Assembly: GCA_047629975.1 (NCBI GenBank)
Contig: JBLHUT010000001.1
Span: 1-47,019 of the forward strand
DNA length: 47,019 nt
From: JBLHUT01 sp047629975
Lineage (GTDB): Bacteria; Pseudomonadota; Alphaproteobacteria; Rhodobacterales; Rhodobacteraceae
Direction: 5' to 3'
Shown: positions 17,181 through 29,787 of the stretch, one piece after another
How the letters are laid out: every line of letters begins with the position of its first letter
Numbering within the stretch: position 1 is the first letter of the stretch
The notes under the pieces: model-generated
Told to the model about the DNA's origin: nothing
What the model saw: the letters and a program-made list of their open reading frames with translations, nothing else
Databases searched by the model: none
Made by a program: the position numbers and the translations under genes

Positions 17181-17258
17181 GGGTCGGGCTGACACTCCGG
17201 TTGGCGGGCGGTCTTGCCCACGAGATTTCATCATCGAAACGGGCTGTGCAACAACAAA

Positions 17259-17289
17259 CGCCCCGCCCTTCACAAGAAAGGGCGGGGCG
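17259..17289 (-). terminator. Intrinsic terminator of gltB
   Basis: CGCCCCGCCCTT (17259-17270) pairs perfectly with AAGGGCGGGGCG (17278-17289) around a 7-base loop. Read on the minus strand it is followed by TTTGTTGTT. It lies 39 bases beyond the gltB stop, so it should end the gltD-gltB transcript. The very GC-rich stem and U-rich tail make this the most convincing terminator in the window. Confidence 0.85.
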
Positions 17290-17327
17290 CGGCGATAAAG
17301 GCTCTGAAAACCAGTAGCAGGCGGGGT

Positions 17328-21866
<4,539 letters not shown>

Positions 21867-21935
21867 CGGTCAATCCTTTTCGGTTCGGGTGCAGATCGCG
21901 GATCTGCCTTGATGTGTTTTCAGGTCGGCGCGCAG

Positions 21936-22649
21936 TCAAAGTTCTGTAACGCCGCAGTCATATTTTGGCTTTGTATCCCCGAAGCCTTCCATGCCGGGTC
22001 GCAAGATCTCAACGGGGCTATAATTGCTCTCGTCGGTGATCCCGTCCTGGGTCCAGGTATCGGTGCCAAGCAGAATAAGGTTCTCGCTGGCCAGCACGTA
22101 CTGGTTGCCAAAGCTGCGATAGACCTCTTCGCGGGTCTCGGCATCAACGGCCACAGAGGCGAATTCAGTCACCAGCAACTCTTCGTCGTTGATGCGCTTT
22201 GATGTGCCCGTGAGCCGGTCGATCCCGATATAGGTGGTCTTGCTGTCTCCGTCGGGTGACGTTTCTATCGTGGTGAATTCGTAAGCATTCTCGCCGGTTT
22301 CAATCAGCTCCGACAGCAGGGCCGGGCGGGGGCCGTTCTCGAACATCCGCTCGCGGGATCCATCAAAGAAAAAGTAGGTATCAAGCCACTGGAATTCCTT
22401 GTTGAAGGTCGCAACAGAGCTGGCCCCCTCCTCTCCAAAGGTGGCTTCCCATGTTGTCCCGTCGGGAGCCGCGCTGCACCGCCACAAAAGCGAGGCAGCA
22501 CAGCTTTTGTACTGGACCGTCAGAAAGGCGGTGCAACCGGCGGGCGGCGTATCGGTTTGCGCAAACGCCGGTGGGGCAACACTTATTGCCCCGCCGGCAA
22601 CAAGCCAGCCCGTCAACGCGACCAGTAACCGTGGCAAAGGCTGTGTCAT
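21936..22649 (-). CDS. Secreted hypothetical protein between gltD and gltB
   Basis: About 237 residues from ATG 22649. A signal peptide (PRLLVALTGWLVAGGAISVAPPAFA, cleavage near residue 30) leads to a soluble periplasmic domain. Cys residues at CTAFLTVQYKSC, WRCSAA and a final DCGVTEL suggest disulphides. Recurrent aromatic strands (WEATFGEEG, QWLDTYFFF, EFTTIETSPDGDSKTTYIGIDRLTG) suggest a beta-rich fold. I do not recognise a family. It lies 43 bases after the gltD stop and 69 before gltB on the same strand, so it is almost certainly co-transcribed. A membrane or secreted protein in a cytosolic nitrogen-assimilation operon is unexpected. An alternative start at 22706 would run into the gltD gene. 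Confidence 0.7.
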   Translation of the reverse strand: MTQPLPRLLVALTGWLVAGGAISVAPPAFAQTDTPPAGCTAFLTVQYKSCAASLLWRCSAAPDGTTWEATFGEEGASSVATFNKEFQWLDTYFFFDGSRERMFENGPRPALLSELIETGENAYEFTTIETSPDGDSKTTYIGIDRLTGTSKRINDEELLVTEFASVAVDAETREEVYRSFGNQYVLASENLILLGTDTWTQDGITDESNYSPVEILRPGMEGFGDTKPKYDCGVTEL

Positions 22650-22692
22650 GTGCAAGCCCCGACGATCCTGCCTGAAAAAGTGGTGCGCCCGT

Positions 22693-24126
22693 TCATTCGG
22701 CCGCAACCGCGCTGGTGCTGTTCAAACGCTCCAGAATGGCTTCGGCTGCTTCGCGCCCGTCACGAATGGCCCAAACCACAAGGCTGGCCCCGCGCACGAT
22801 ATCGCCAACGGCAAAAACGCCGGGCATCTCGGTTTCATGCGTGCGGAAATTTGCCTTTACTGTGCCCCAGCGTGTGACCTTCAGATCCGGTTCGTCCCAC
22901 AGGGTGGGCAGGTCTTCGGGTTCGAAACCAAGGGCCTGAATGACCAGATCGGCCTCTTCGACATAATCGGCCCCTTCGATCAGCTCGGGGGCCTGTCGGC
23001 CACTGGCGTCGGGTGCACCAAGGCGCATTTTCTGGACCATGACACCCGAAACCGGCGATCCTGTGAAGCCTTTGGGCGCAGTCAGCCATTCAAACTGCAC
23101 GCCTTCTTCTTCGGCATTTTGCACTTCACGCTGGCTGCCGGGCATGTTGGCGCGGTCACGGCGGTACAGACATTTCACGCTTTCGGCTCCTTGACGGATC
23201 GCGGTGCGCACGCAATCCATCGCAGTGTCACCGCCGCCGATCACGACAACCTTACGACCCTGTGCATTCAATGTACCATCGTCAAACTCTGGCACAGTAT
23301 CGCCAAAGCTTTTGCGGTTGCTGGCAGTCAGAAAATCGAGCGCCGGCACGATGCCTTTGGCTCCCACGCCGGGGGCCTGAAGAGCACGCGTTTTATAAAC
23401 ACCGGTCGCAATGATCACTGCATCATGGGCGCCGCGGATATCGGCAAAGCTGATGTCAGCGCCGACATTGCAGTTGAGTTCGAGGGTGATGCCCCCGTCC
23501 TGAAGCTGGCGGGTCCGTTTTTCGACGATCTCCTTTTCCAGCTTGAAACCCGGAATGCCGTAGGTCATCAAACCGCCGGCACGATCGTAACGGTCATAGA
23601 CCGTCACCTGAACGCCCTGCCTGCGCAGCATGTCCGCAGCGGCCAGACCCCCCGGGCCTGCGCCGATAATGCCTACGCTTTGCGTACGCTCTTGCGCGGG
23701 TTTGATTGCCTTGACCCAGCCTTGTTCGAAAGCAGTGTCGGTGATGTACTTTTCAATCGAACCGATCGTCACCGTCCCGTGGCCAGATTTCTCGATCACG
23801 CAATTGCCTTCGCAAAGACGGTCCTGAGGGCAAATGCGACCACAGATTTCAGGGAATGTATTGGTTGCTTGACTGAGTTCATAGGCTTCCTGAAGGCGGC
23901 CTTCCGCCGTCAGGCGCAACCAATCGGGGATATTGTTGTGCAACGGGCAATGGGTCTGGCAATAAGGAACGCCACATTGGCTGCACCGGCCGGCCTGTTC
24001 GGCGGCTTTGGTGCTTGCATATTCCGCATAAATTTCATTGAAATCATGCGAACGCAGATCAGGCGCGCGCTTTTGCGGGGTTTCTTTTTCGACGGATACG
24101 AATTTGAGCATCTTTTGCTGGGCCAC
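22693..24126 (-). CDS. gltD: Glutamate synthase (NADPH) small subunit
   Basis: A 477-residue iron-sulfur flavoprotein that passes electrons from NADPH to the large subunit. The N-terminal cluster-binding cysteines are in CSQCGVPYCQTHCPLHN and CGRICPQDRLCEGNC. The FAD-binding site is GIIGAGPGGLAAADML, and the NADPH-binding site is VVVIGGGDTAMDCVRTA, with MTYGIPGFKLEK between them. The C-terminal GVFAVGDIVRGASLVVWAIRDGREAA closes the FAD site. Start is GTG 24126, chosen because agggagg lies 7 bases upstream. It is the first gene of its unit and is divergent from uppP across a region with paired inverted repeats. Confidence 0.96.
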   Translation of the reverse strand: MAQQKMLKFVSVEKETPQKRAPDLRSHDFNEIYAEYASTKAAEQAGRCSQCGVPYCQTHCPLHNNIPDWLRLTAEGRLQEAYELSQATNTFPEICGRICPQDRLCEGNCVIEKSGHGTVTIGSIEKYITDTAFEQGWVKAIKPAQERTQSVGIIGAGPGGLAAADMLRRQGVQVTVYDRYDRAGGLMTYGIPGFKLEKEIVEKRTRQLQDGGITLELNCNVGADISFADIRGAHDAVIIATGVYKTRALQAPGVGAKGIVPALDFLTASNRKSFGDTVPEFDDGTLNAQGRKVVVIGGGDTAMDCVRTAIRQGAESVKCLYRRDRANMPGSQREVQNAEEEGVQFEWLTAPKGFTGSPVSGVMVQKMRLGAPDASGRQAPELIEGADYVEEADLVIQALGFEPEDLPTLWDEPDLKVTRWGTVKANFRTHETEMPGVFAVGDIVRGASLVVWAIRDGREAAEAILERLNSTSAVAAE

Positions 24127-24178
24127 GGTCTGCCTCCCTATCTGAACTGAGCTTTTACAAAAGGTTCGAATGGAAATA

Positions 24179-24272
24179 AAGTCAGGAGTGCTGACTTAAA
24201 TGCAGGTTTAGCAAACTTTTTTGTTCTGGATGGCCCTAATTCAGGGTTTTTTAGGTCAGCATTAGTGACCTA
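24179..24272. promoter_or_regulatory. Paired inverted repeats between gltD and uppP
   Basis: Two inverted repeats with the same design lie in the 210-base divergent region. The first is AAGTCA-N7-TGACTT (24179-24197) and the second TAGGTCA-N7-TGACCTA (24252-24272). Both have a (A/G)GTCA half-site and a 7-base spacer, and their centres are 74 bases apart, about seven helical turns. That is consistent with two sites bound on the same DNA face by one regulator, possibly through a loop. Which of the two divergent genes is controlled is not visible. Confidence 0.55.
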
Positions 24273-24336
24273 TGTGCCTGTTTGGTGTAGTTTTTGCCAT
24301 GCTGGTGCCTGTGCGCCAGTGTAACGGAGTCGTTAA

Positions 24337-25143
24337 ATGCCCCTTTTTCAACTTTTTCTTGTCGCCGTGTTACAGGGATTGACAGAATTTCTTCCTGTCT
24401 CGTCCTCGGGGCACCTGATTCTGTTGCCCAAACTGACCGGAATGAATGATCAGGGGCTGGCAATAGATGTGGCTGTTCATGTGGGGACGCTGTTTGCGGT
24501 TGTGCTGTACTTCTGGTCGGATGTGCGGCTGGCGCTTGGTGGTACCTGGCGGTTGTTGCACGGAAAGGTCGATACCCAAGGGGCGTGGCTGGCCTTGTGT
24601 CTTGCGATTGCGACTGTTCCTGTGATCGTGGTGGGCATAACGCTCAAGCTGCTCAATCTGGACGATGTGCTGCGCAATGTTACAGTTATCGGCTGGACGA
24701 TGCTTTTGTTGGGGCTGCTGCTGTACTGGGCCGACCAGAAGTTTACGTCTGACAGACGCGCGGAAAAGTGGGGATTGCGGGATGCGGTCATATTGGGCCT
24801 CTGGCAGGCCGTCGCCCTTATCCCCGGGACATCAAGATCGGGGATTACAATCACTGGCGCACGCATGTTGGGGTTTGACAGAGAGGGCGCGGCACGGCTC
24901 TCGATGTTGATGTCGATTCCGACAATTCTTGCCTCTGGGCTGGTTCTTGGTCTGGACGTCATCGGGCAAGCGGATCTTCAATTGGCAAAAGACGCCGGCG
25001 TTGCCGCCGTCTTTGCTTTTGGTGCTGCACTGCTGGCGCTTACGTTGATGATGCGTCTGCTGCGATCGGTAAGTTTTACGCCTTACGTGATTTACCGGGT
25101 GATCCTTGGGGTTGGCTTGCTTGTGATCGGTTATTCAAGCTAG
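24337..25143 (+). CDS. uppP: Undecaprenyl-diphosphatase (BacA type)
   Basis: A 268-residue membrane protein that dephosphorylates undecaprenyl diphosphate to recycle the carrier lipid for peptidoglycan and surface polysaccharide synthesis. The first conserved block, LTEFLPVSSSGHLILLPK (residues about 15-32), and the second, PGTSRSGITITGARMLG (about 163-180), carry the catalytic region. Seven to eight hydrophobic helices fill the rest. Start ATG 24337 has acggag 7 bases upstream. The stop is 18 bases from the converging chemoreceptor gene. The promoter probably lies among the inverted repeats upstream. Confidence 0.95.
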   Translation: MPLFQLFLVAVLQGLTEFLPVSSSGHLILLPKLTGMNDQGLAIDVAVHVGTLFAVVLYFWSDVRLALGGTWRLLHGKVDTQGAWLALCLAIATVPVIVVGITLKLLNLDDVLRNVTVIGWTMLLLGLLLYWADQKFTSDRRAEKWGLRDAVILGLWQAVALIPGTSRSGITITGARMLGFDREGAARLSMLMSIPTILASGLVLGLDVIGQADLQLAKDAGVAAVFAFGAALLALTLMMRLLRSVSFTPYVIYRVILGVGLLVIGYSS

Positions 25144-25161
25144 GCCGTCCTCGGGGCCCAG

Positions 25162-27645
25162 CTATCCTGTCTTCTCGAGCATATCCTCTTCTTGGTGCTG
25201 TTCGCTGCGCGAAGGGGGCAAGTGGTCTTGGGCATCGGTCGTAAACGCGCTCACGGTTTCCGCAAGCGAGATCGCCTCATTGGTCAAGGCGTGACTTGCG
25301 GCTGTTGTCTCCTCGAACATGGCGGCATTTTGCTGGGTGGCCTGATCCAGCTGGGTCACAGCGGCGTTGATCTCTGCGATGCCGGTGGACTGGTCACGCG
25401 AGGAGGTGGCGATTTCCGAGACATGTTGCGATAGCTCCTTGACCGCAGCCGCGATCGACTGGAGCGCATTACCGGTCTGGTCAACCAGTTTGACCCCTTG
25501 TTTGACGTGCGCGCCACTTTGGGAGATCAGAACATTGATCTCTTTTGCGGCATCCGAAGATCGTTGCGCCAAGGCGCGCACTTCGGACGCAACCACCGCA
25601 AACCCGCGACCTGCTTCTCCTGCGCGTGCCGCCTCGACGCCGGCGTTCAGTGCAAGCAGATTTGTCTGGAAAGCAATATCGTCGATCACGGTAATGATCT
25701 TTGAAATCTGTCCCGACGAGGTTTCGATCTGTGACATTGCCGAAACAGCGTCGCGGACCACTTCGCCGCTTTGCTCGGCGTTGTTTTTGGCGTCCTCGAC
25801 AAGCTCGTTTGCCTTTTCGGCGCCAACGGCTGCGGCCTGCACCGAATTGGTCAACTGGTCCAGGGCTGCTGCGGTTTCTTCGAGGGTCGCGGCGGATTGT
25901 TCTGTCCGGCGTGACAGGTTGTCGGCGGCGCTGGTGATCTCGGCGGCCTCCTGCCGGATACTTCCCGACACGGCGATAACGTTGTTCAACGCACCCGACA
26001 ACTTTGAAATCGCGGTGTTGAAGTTTGTCCGCAACGTTTCATAATCGTCGGCGAACGGCTCTGTGAGCTGGGCGGTAAGGTCTCCAGAACTTAGCCGTTG
26101 AAGGGCCATGGTCAGATCGTTCACAACCTGATCTTGCTCTTTTTCGGCCTTTTCGCGGGCTTTGAGGGTTGCAATGCGCTCCAACTCGTTTTCGGTCACA
26201 TCGGCGGCAAGCAAAAGGGCGCGCATCGGTATGTTGTTTCCGTCCATGACCGCGTTGAGATTACCGTCGATGTAGGAGACTTTTCCAGAAGCAGATTTAA
26301 GCTGGAACTTCCCGAAGACCGGTTCCCCCTTTTTGACCTTTTCCCACAATTCGGGAATGGACTGTGTCATCCCCGGACCGGGCAACAGCAATTGTGAAAG
26401 TGGTATTTTCTGACCTTTCAGTGCGCCGTCGCCCTTGAGGTTCTCAAACCGTACGTTGGCTGAGCTCAAGGTCCCGTCCATAAAGAATTCTGCCTTTACC
26501 TGGTCACGGTCCAACGAAGACAAAATGGACGTCTGCATCCTGCTGTTGGTGACATCACTCCATTCTATAATGTAGCCGATGAGGTCCTTTCTATCATCAT
26601 AAACACCGCCGATTATCAGGCCGAACCGGGCCTCGCCCACAGAGAATTCCGCGTTCATCGGAAGCGATTGGGTGTCGGTCATCATCCGGCGGTTGTGGTC
26701 CGGATTGCGGTGGAACAGATCCATGTTCCGGCCCACCAGTTGTTCGGGGTCAAAATCGGGACGGACTTCCTTGAATATTTCGACATGTTGCTGCAGCAAG
26801 CCTACGGCTGCGGCATTGACCAGCTGGATGTCAAAATTTTTGCTGACAACCATCATGGCAGCCGAAGAACTGTTGAAAGCTGTCGCTCTGAAGTGGCTGT
26901 CGGCGCGCATTTGTTCGGCTTCGCTCAGGCTTGAGCGGAAACTTTCGACCGAGCGTGCAATGTCGCCCACTTCGTCGCGGCGACGCTGGCTCGGGATCGA
27001 GATGTCGAACTTCTGATCCGAAATATCCTTGAGAGCGGAGCGAATGCTGACCAAAGGACGCGAGAGATAAGACCGCAAAAAGATCATCGCGGCCACAAGC
27101 GTTGCCAGAAAGACACCGAACGAGACCAAACCGTTCAGCAACAGGTTGTCCTTCATCTGCACCAGAAGCGGCGCATCCGTGAATTCCATGACCAATACGC
27201 CAACGACGTCTTTTTTCGCGCCGACCCGCACCAGACCGGCAACCGTCATGCCCGAGGCTGAAACCGTGGTCTCTTGTGCGCCCATTGCGCTGCGCCCAAA
27301 TTCGGCAAGCGCGGTGGTATCTTGATCGTTGGCAGAGCGGCTGACCAGAACGTCGCCTGAAGAATTGATGACCACCCCCGCAAGCGCCTGCTGACCCAAA
27401 TTCGCGATGGTGGAATCGAGGGTTTCCGTAAGCGCTTTTGCATTCCCGAATTTTACCGCACCGCCGATCTGATCCCCGATAATGTGCGTCACTTCATATG
27501 CCAGCAACGAAGTCCCTTTGCGTATGGATTGCAATTCGGCCCGATAGGCCAGAGCAAAGAATGTAATCGCGACAAGCGCTGTGCACACGGTAAGCACCAG
27601 CGAGGTCACGGCAAAAACCGACTTGCCAATTCTCAGGGACATCAT
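25162..27645 (-). CDS. Methyl-accepting chemotaxis protein with two PAS-like modules
   Basis: About 827 residues from ATG 27645 (aagg 5 bases upstream). One helix near residues 8-31 and another near 171-195 (LLNGLVSFGVFLATLVAAMIF) enclose a ~140-residue periplasmic sensor. A HAMP module follows (RPLVSIRSALKDISDQ to DEVGDIARSVESF), then two PAS-like modules (about residues 265-375 and 390-500), a second HAMP-like segment (VVNDLTMALQRLSSGDLTAQL), and the signalling domain with the conserved hairpin DIAFQTNLLALNAGVEAARAGEAGRGFAVVASEVRALAQRS. No C-terminal CheR-binding pentapeptide is present (end: LEKTG). The open frame extends further to 27693 without a binding site. It is preceded, on the same strand and 69 bases away, by a secreted Cache-type gene. 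Confidence 0.92.
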   Translation of the reverse strand: MMSLRIGKSVFAVTSLVLTVCTALVAITFFALAYRAELQSIRKGTSLLAYEVTHIIGDQIGGAVKFGNAKALTETLDSTIANLGQQALAGVVINSSGDVLVSRSANDQDTTALAEFGRSAMGAQETTVSASGMTVAGLVRVGAKKDVVGVLVMEFTDAPLLVQMKDNLLLNGLVSFGVFLATLVAAMIFLRSYLSRPLVSIRSALKDISDQKFDISIPSQRRRDEVGDIARSVESFRSSLSEAEQMRADSHFRATAFNSSSAAMMVVSKNFDIQLVNAAAVGLLQQHVEIFKEVRPDFDPEQLVGRNMDLFHRNPDHNRRMMTDTQSLPMNAEFSVGEARFGLIIGGVYDDRKDLIGYIIEWSDVTNSRMQTSILSSLDRDQVKAEFFMDGTLSSANVRFENLKGDGALKGQKIPLSQLLLPGPGMTQSIPELWEKVKKGEPVFGKFQLKSASGKVSYIDGNLNAVMDGNNIPMRALLLAADVTENELERIATLKAREKAEKEQDQVVNDLTMALQRLSSGDLTAQLTEPFADDYETLRTNFNTAISKLSGALNNVIAVSGSIRQEAAEITSAADNLSRRTEQSAATLEETAAALDQLTNSVQAAAVGAEKANELVEDAKNNAEQSGEVVRDAVSAMSQIETSSGQISKIITVIDDIAFQTNLLALNAGVEAARAGEAGRGFAVVASEVRALAQRSSDAAKEINVLISQSGAHVKQGVKLVDQTGNALQSIAAAVKELSQHVSEIATSSRDQSTGIAEINAAVTQLDQATQQNAAMFEETTAASHALTNEAISLAETVSAFTTDAQDHLPPSRSEQHQEEDMLEKTG

Positions 27646-27714
27646 GGGAACCTTGTTTGAGAGAAAGCCCGCCCCGTTATCGGAGCAAGCCAAAAAGTGG
27701 AATGGGATCGAACC

Positions 27715-28287
27715 CTACATCAGGGCTTCTGCATTCACGCCGATGGTGATCGCGCCGATCGGGGCGCTTGTATCTGGGTCGGTGATGACAAATGAAATCT
27801 GACCCTGATAGGTCTGACTTGATTCATCAAACTCGATCTCGCTGAAATGAACAGCACCCGCACCCTTGGGGAATGTTTCCGAGAATTTCGACTCGTCCCC
27901 TTGCCAGTAATCCGACGTCACATCGCTGGCCGCTACGTTCAGGCCACGCGCATCCATCGCGAAAACTTCGGTGATCGCGCCGCCCGACTCTTCAACCTGC
28001 GCGCGCAGAAAATCTGCAACCGGGCCGGTGAGGACAGGCGTGATCAACGTTTGAGTGGATGTACCGACCTCGGCCCGCCATTGGAGGTCCATCTCGTCGA
28101 TGGCGCTTTGTGCCAGTCCGGAGGTCTTCATATTCTGTGATTTGATCGCATCGGCAAGCATCGGATTGCCGGCCCATTTCATGATATGACCCTCGTAATA
28201 CGAGTTCATAGCCGGGGCGTATTCATTCGCGACTGCCGCTTGACCAAAAGTAAGGCACAGTGCGCAGAGCATCAGGCGTTTTGTCAT
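27715..28287 (-). CDS. Secreted Cache-like sensor protein (stand-alone)
   Basis: A 190-residue protein with a signal peptide (MTKRLMLCALCLTFGQAAVA) and no further membrane helix. The C-terminal part reads ITEVFAMDARGLNVAASDVTSDYWQGDE, then QISFVITDPDTSAPIGAITIGVNAE. The pattern of D-x-x-G-x-x-VA, a W-Q-G block and a closing strand P-I-G-A-I-T-I-G-V is that of a single Cache (PDC-type) ligand-binding domain, usually found as the extracellular part of receptors. Here it is a soluble periplasmic protein. ggaagga lies upstream of the ATG. It is transcribed just ahead of a chemoreceptor, suggesting it presents a ligand to that receptor; this is inference. Confidence 0.72.
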   Translation of the reverse strand: MTKRLMLCALCLTFGQAAVANEYAPAMNSYYEGHIMKWAGNPMLADAIKSQNMKTSGLAQSAIDEMDLQWRAEVGTSTQTLITPVLTGPVADFLRAQVEESGGAITEVFAMDARGLNVAASDVTSDYWQGDESKFSETFPKGAGAVHFSEIEFDESSQTYQGQISFVITDPDTSAPIGAITIGVNAEALM

Positions 28288-28460
28288 TTTGCATCCTTCC
28301 GTAGCATCAACTGTATGTGTCCGGAAAGAATAGGCATGGAACTGCTTACAGCAGGTTAACTTCCTTATTTCATTGGGTTGCGAGCGTTTCTTGACCCATT
28401 AACCAGAATCAGGAAAATTGACGCGAGCCACTTTCAAGGTATTGGCTGTGGCCGAAAGGC

Positions 28461-28484
28461 TGTCCTGCCACGGATGGCAGGACA
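28461..28484 (-). terminator. Hairpin after class V PLP gene
   Basis: TGTCCTGCCA (28461-28470) pairs with TGGCAGGACA (28475-28484) around a cgga tetraloop, seven bases past the stop of the minus-strand operon that starts at 36779. The minus-strand tail is not U-rich (gcctttcgg), so efficiency is uncertain. The remaining ~170 bases up to the Cache gene start contain no gene and are AT-rich, probably its promoter. Confidence 0.6.
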
Positions 28485-28490
28485 TTTCTT

Positions 28491-29744
28491 CTAGCGTTCT
28501 GCAATTCCGGCCATCGCGGCAAGAAACTGTGCAACTTCGCCGGTGGTATTATAGTGGCACATTGACACTCTGATGCAGTCGGAAAGCCCGAGAGGGGTCA
28601 GGATGTTGCCCGAATAGTGATCTGCCTTGCGCACATGCACGCGGATACCCTGCTGGTTCAGCGCCTCGACCACATCCGCCGAGGGGACGCCTGTAACTGT
28701 CATCGAGACCAGACCTTCGCGGCGCGGATTGTCGACGCCGCCGATGATCTCGATGCCGGGCAATTCTGCCAGCCCTTTGAGGTTGCCTGTCCCGTGCAAC
28801 ATCGCATCGGTCAGGGTTTTTTCATGGGCATGAATGGCCCGCGCTGCGGCCTCGATACGGGCGCGGGGTGCGGTGTCATCGGTAAAATGACCACCCAGCC
28901 AACCAAGGTAGTCAACCACGTCCGACAGTGTCGCATAGGCTCCTGTGTCGCGGGTGCCCAACTCCCACACGCCTTCGGGTCCGTCGTCAAGCGAATCGTG
29001 GGGCAGGTGGGTCAAACGCGCGCTGATCCACGCAATCCCGTAGCCGTGCCGCGAAAACATCTTGTAAGGAGAAACTGCATAGCCATCCACGCCGTAGCTG
29101 TCGATATCGATATGCCCGTGCGCAGCATGCTGGATGCCGTCGACGATGATCAAACACTCGGGGGCTGTGGCGCGGATCGCTGTTGCAATTGCAGCCACAT
29201 CCACGGACATGCCGGTCACCGGAGACGTGTGCAGGATCGTGGCGACACGCGTCTGCGGTGTGACATGAGCAGCATAGTCAGCCGCATCGACACTGCCTGT
29301 CGCATCGTTATGCGGCACTGAAATATAATCCTGACCGGCGACTTTTGACCACCGTTTCGCCGCCGACCGCGAGGCAGGATGCTCCAGCGTGCTGCCAACG
29401 ACATTTCCCGGACCCGCTCCAAGACAGGCATTCATGATCATCCGGAACAACAATTCGGTTCCACTTTCGCCGACAAACACCTGCCCGGAGCTTGCATTCA
29501 TCAACATCATCACCTCGGCCTTGGCCTTGGTGATAACGCGCACAAGCTCTTGTGCACCGGCATTGGCGCGCCCCTGATTGTCAGGGATGGCTGCATATTT
29601 CGTCGAGGTGTCCACGACCGAATTGAGCGTTAGCGCGCCGCCGGCATTCTCGAAAAAGACGCGGGGTCCCTGCATGGGGCAGGTATCAACCTGAGCAAAG
29701 CGGCTGCGTATGTCATCCATCAGCCCTGTTTTTGTGTCGAACAT
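28491..29744 (-). CDS. Class V aminotransferase-fold PLP enzyme (cysteine desulfurase-like)
   Basis: A 417-residue PLP enzyme from ATG 29744 (MFDTKTGLMDD). The cofactor site shows STLEHPAS (His122), IIVDGIQHAAHG (Asp202 binding the pyridine ring) and the Schiff-base Lys228 in VSPYKMFSRHGYGIAW. The class includes cysteine desulfurases, isopenicillin N epimerase-like enzymes and kynureninases. IscS-type catalytic Cys loops are not obvious near the C-terminus (IRVSMCHYNT has one Cys at a late position), so desulfurase activity is unproven. It is the last gene of an operon that starts with a CocE-type hydrolase and a peptide ABC transporter, so it probably acts on an amino acid or amide released from the imported compound. 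Longer in-frame extension to 29843 lies inside the ATPase gene. Confidence 0.83.
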   Translation of the reverse strand: MFDTKTGLMDDIRSRFAQVDTCPMQGPRVFFENAGGALTLNSVVDTSTKYAAIPDNQGRANAGAQELVRVITKAKAEVMMLMNASSGQVFVGESGTELLFRMIMNACLGAGPGNVVGSTLEHPASRSAAKRWSKVAGQDYISVPHNDATGSVDAADYAAHVTPQTRVATILHTSPVTGMSVDVAAIATAIRATAPECLIIVDGIQHAAHGHIDIDSYGVDGYAVSPYKMFSRHGYGIAWISARLTHLPHDSLDDGPEGVWELGTRDTGAYATLSDVVDYLGWLGGHFTDDTAPRARIEAAARAIHAHEKTLTDAMLHGTGNLKGLAELPGIEIIGGVDNPRREGLVSMTVTGVPSADVVEALNQQGIRVHVRKADHYSGNILTPLGLSDCIRVSMCHYNTTGEVAQFLAAMAGIAER

Positions 29745-29787
29745 CGTAATCCCGTCCGGTTGAAAGGTTGTGTAAGTCTCGTACGGG

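Noticed and set aside
17181..17273. N-terminal extension of the AbrB family gene from GTG 17273
   Set aside because: The GTG sits in the loop of the gltB terminator hairpin and the extra residues lack membrane character.
22399..24150. 583-codon open frame on the + strand
   Set aside because: It lies antisense to gltD and the neighbouring exported protein, has no recognisable domain and is a by-product of GC-rich codon use.
28330..28410. Possible CtrA or sigma-54 sites before the Cache gene
   Set aside because: TTAAC occurs twice but never with a second TTAA at the right spacing, and no GG-N10-GC pair at the right spacing was convincing.
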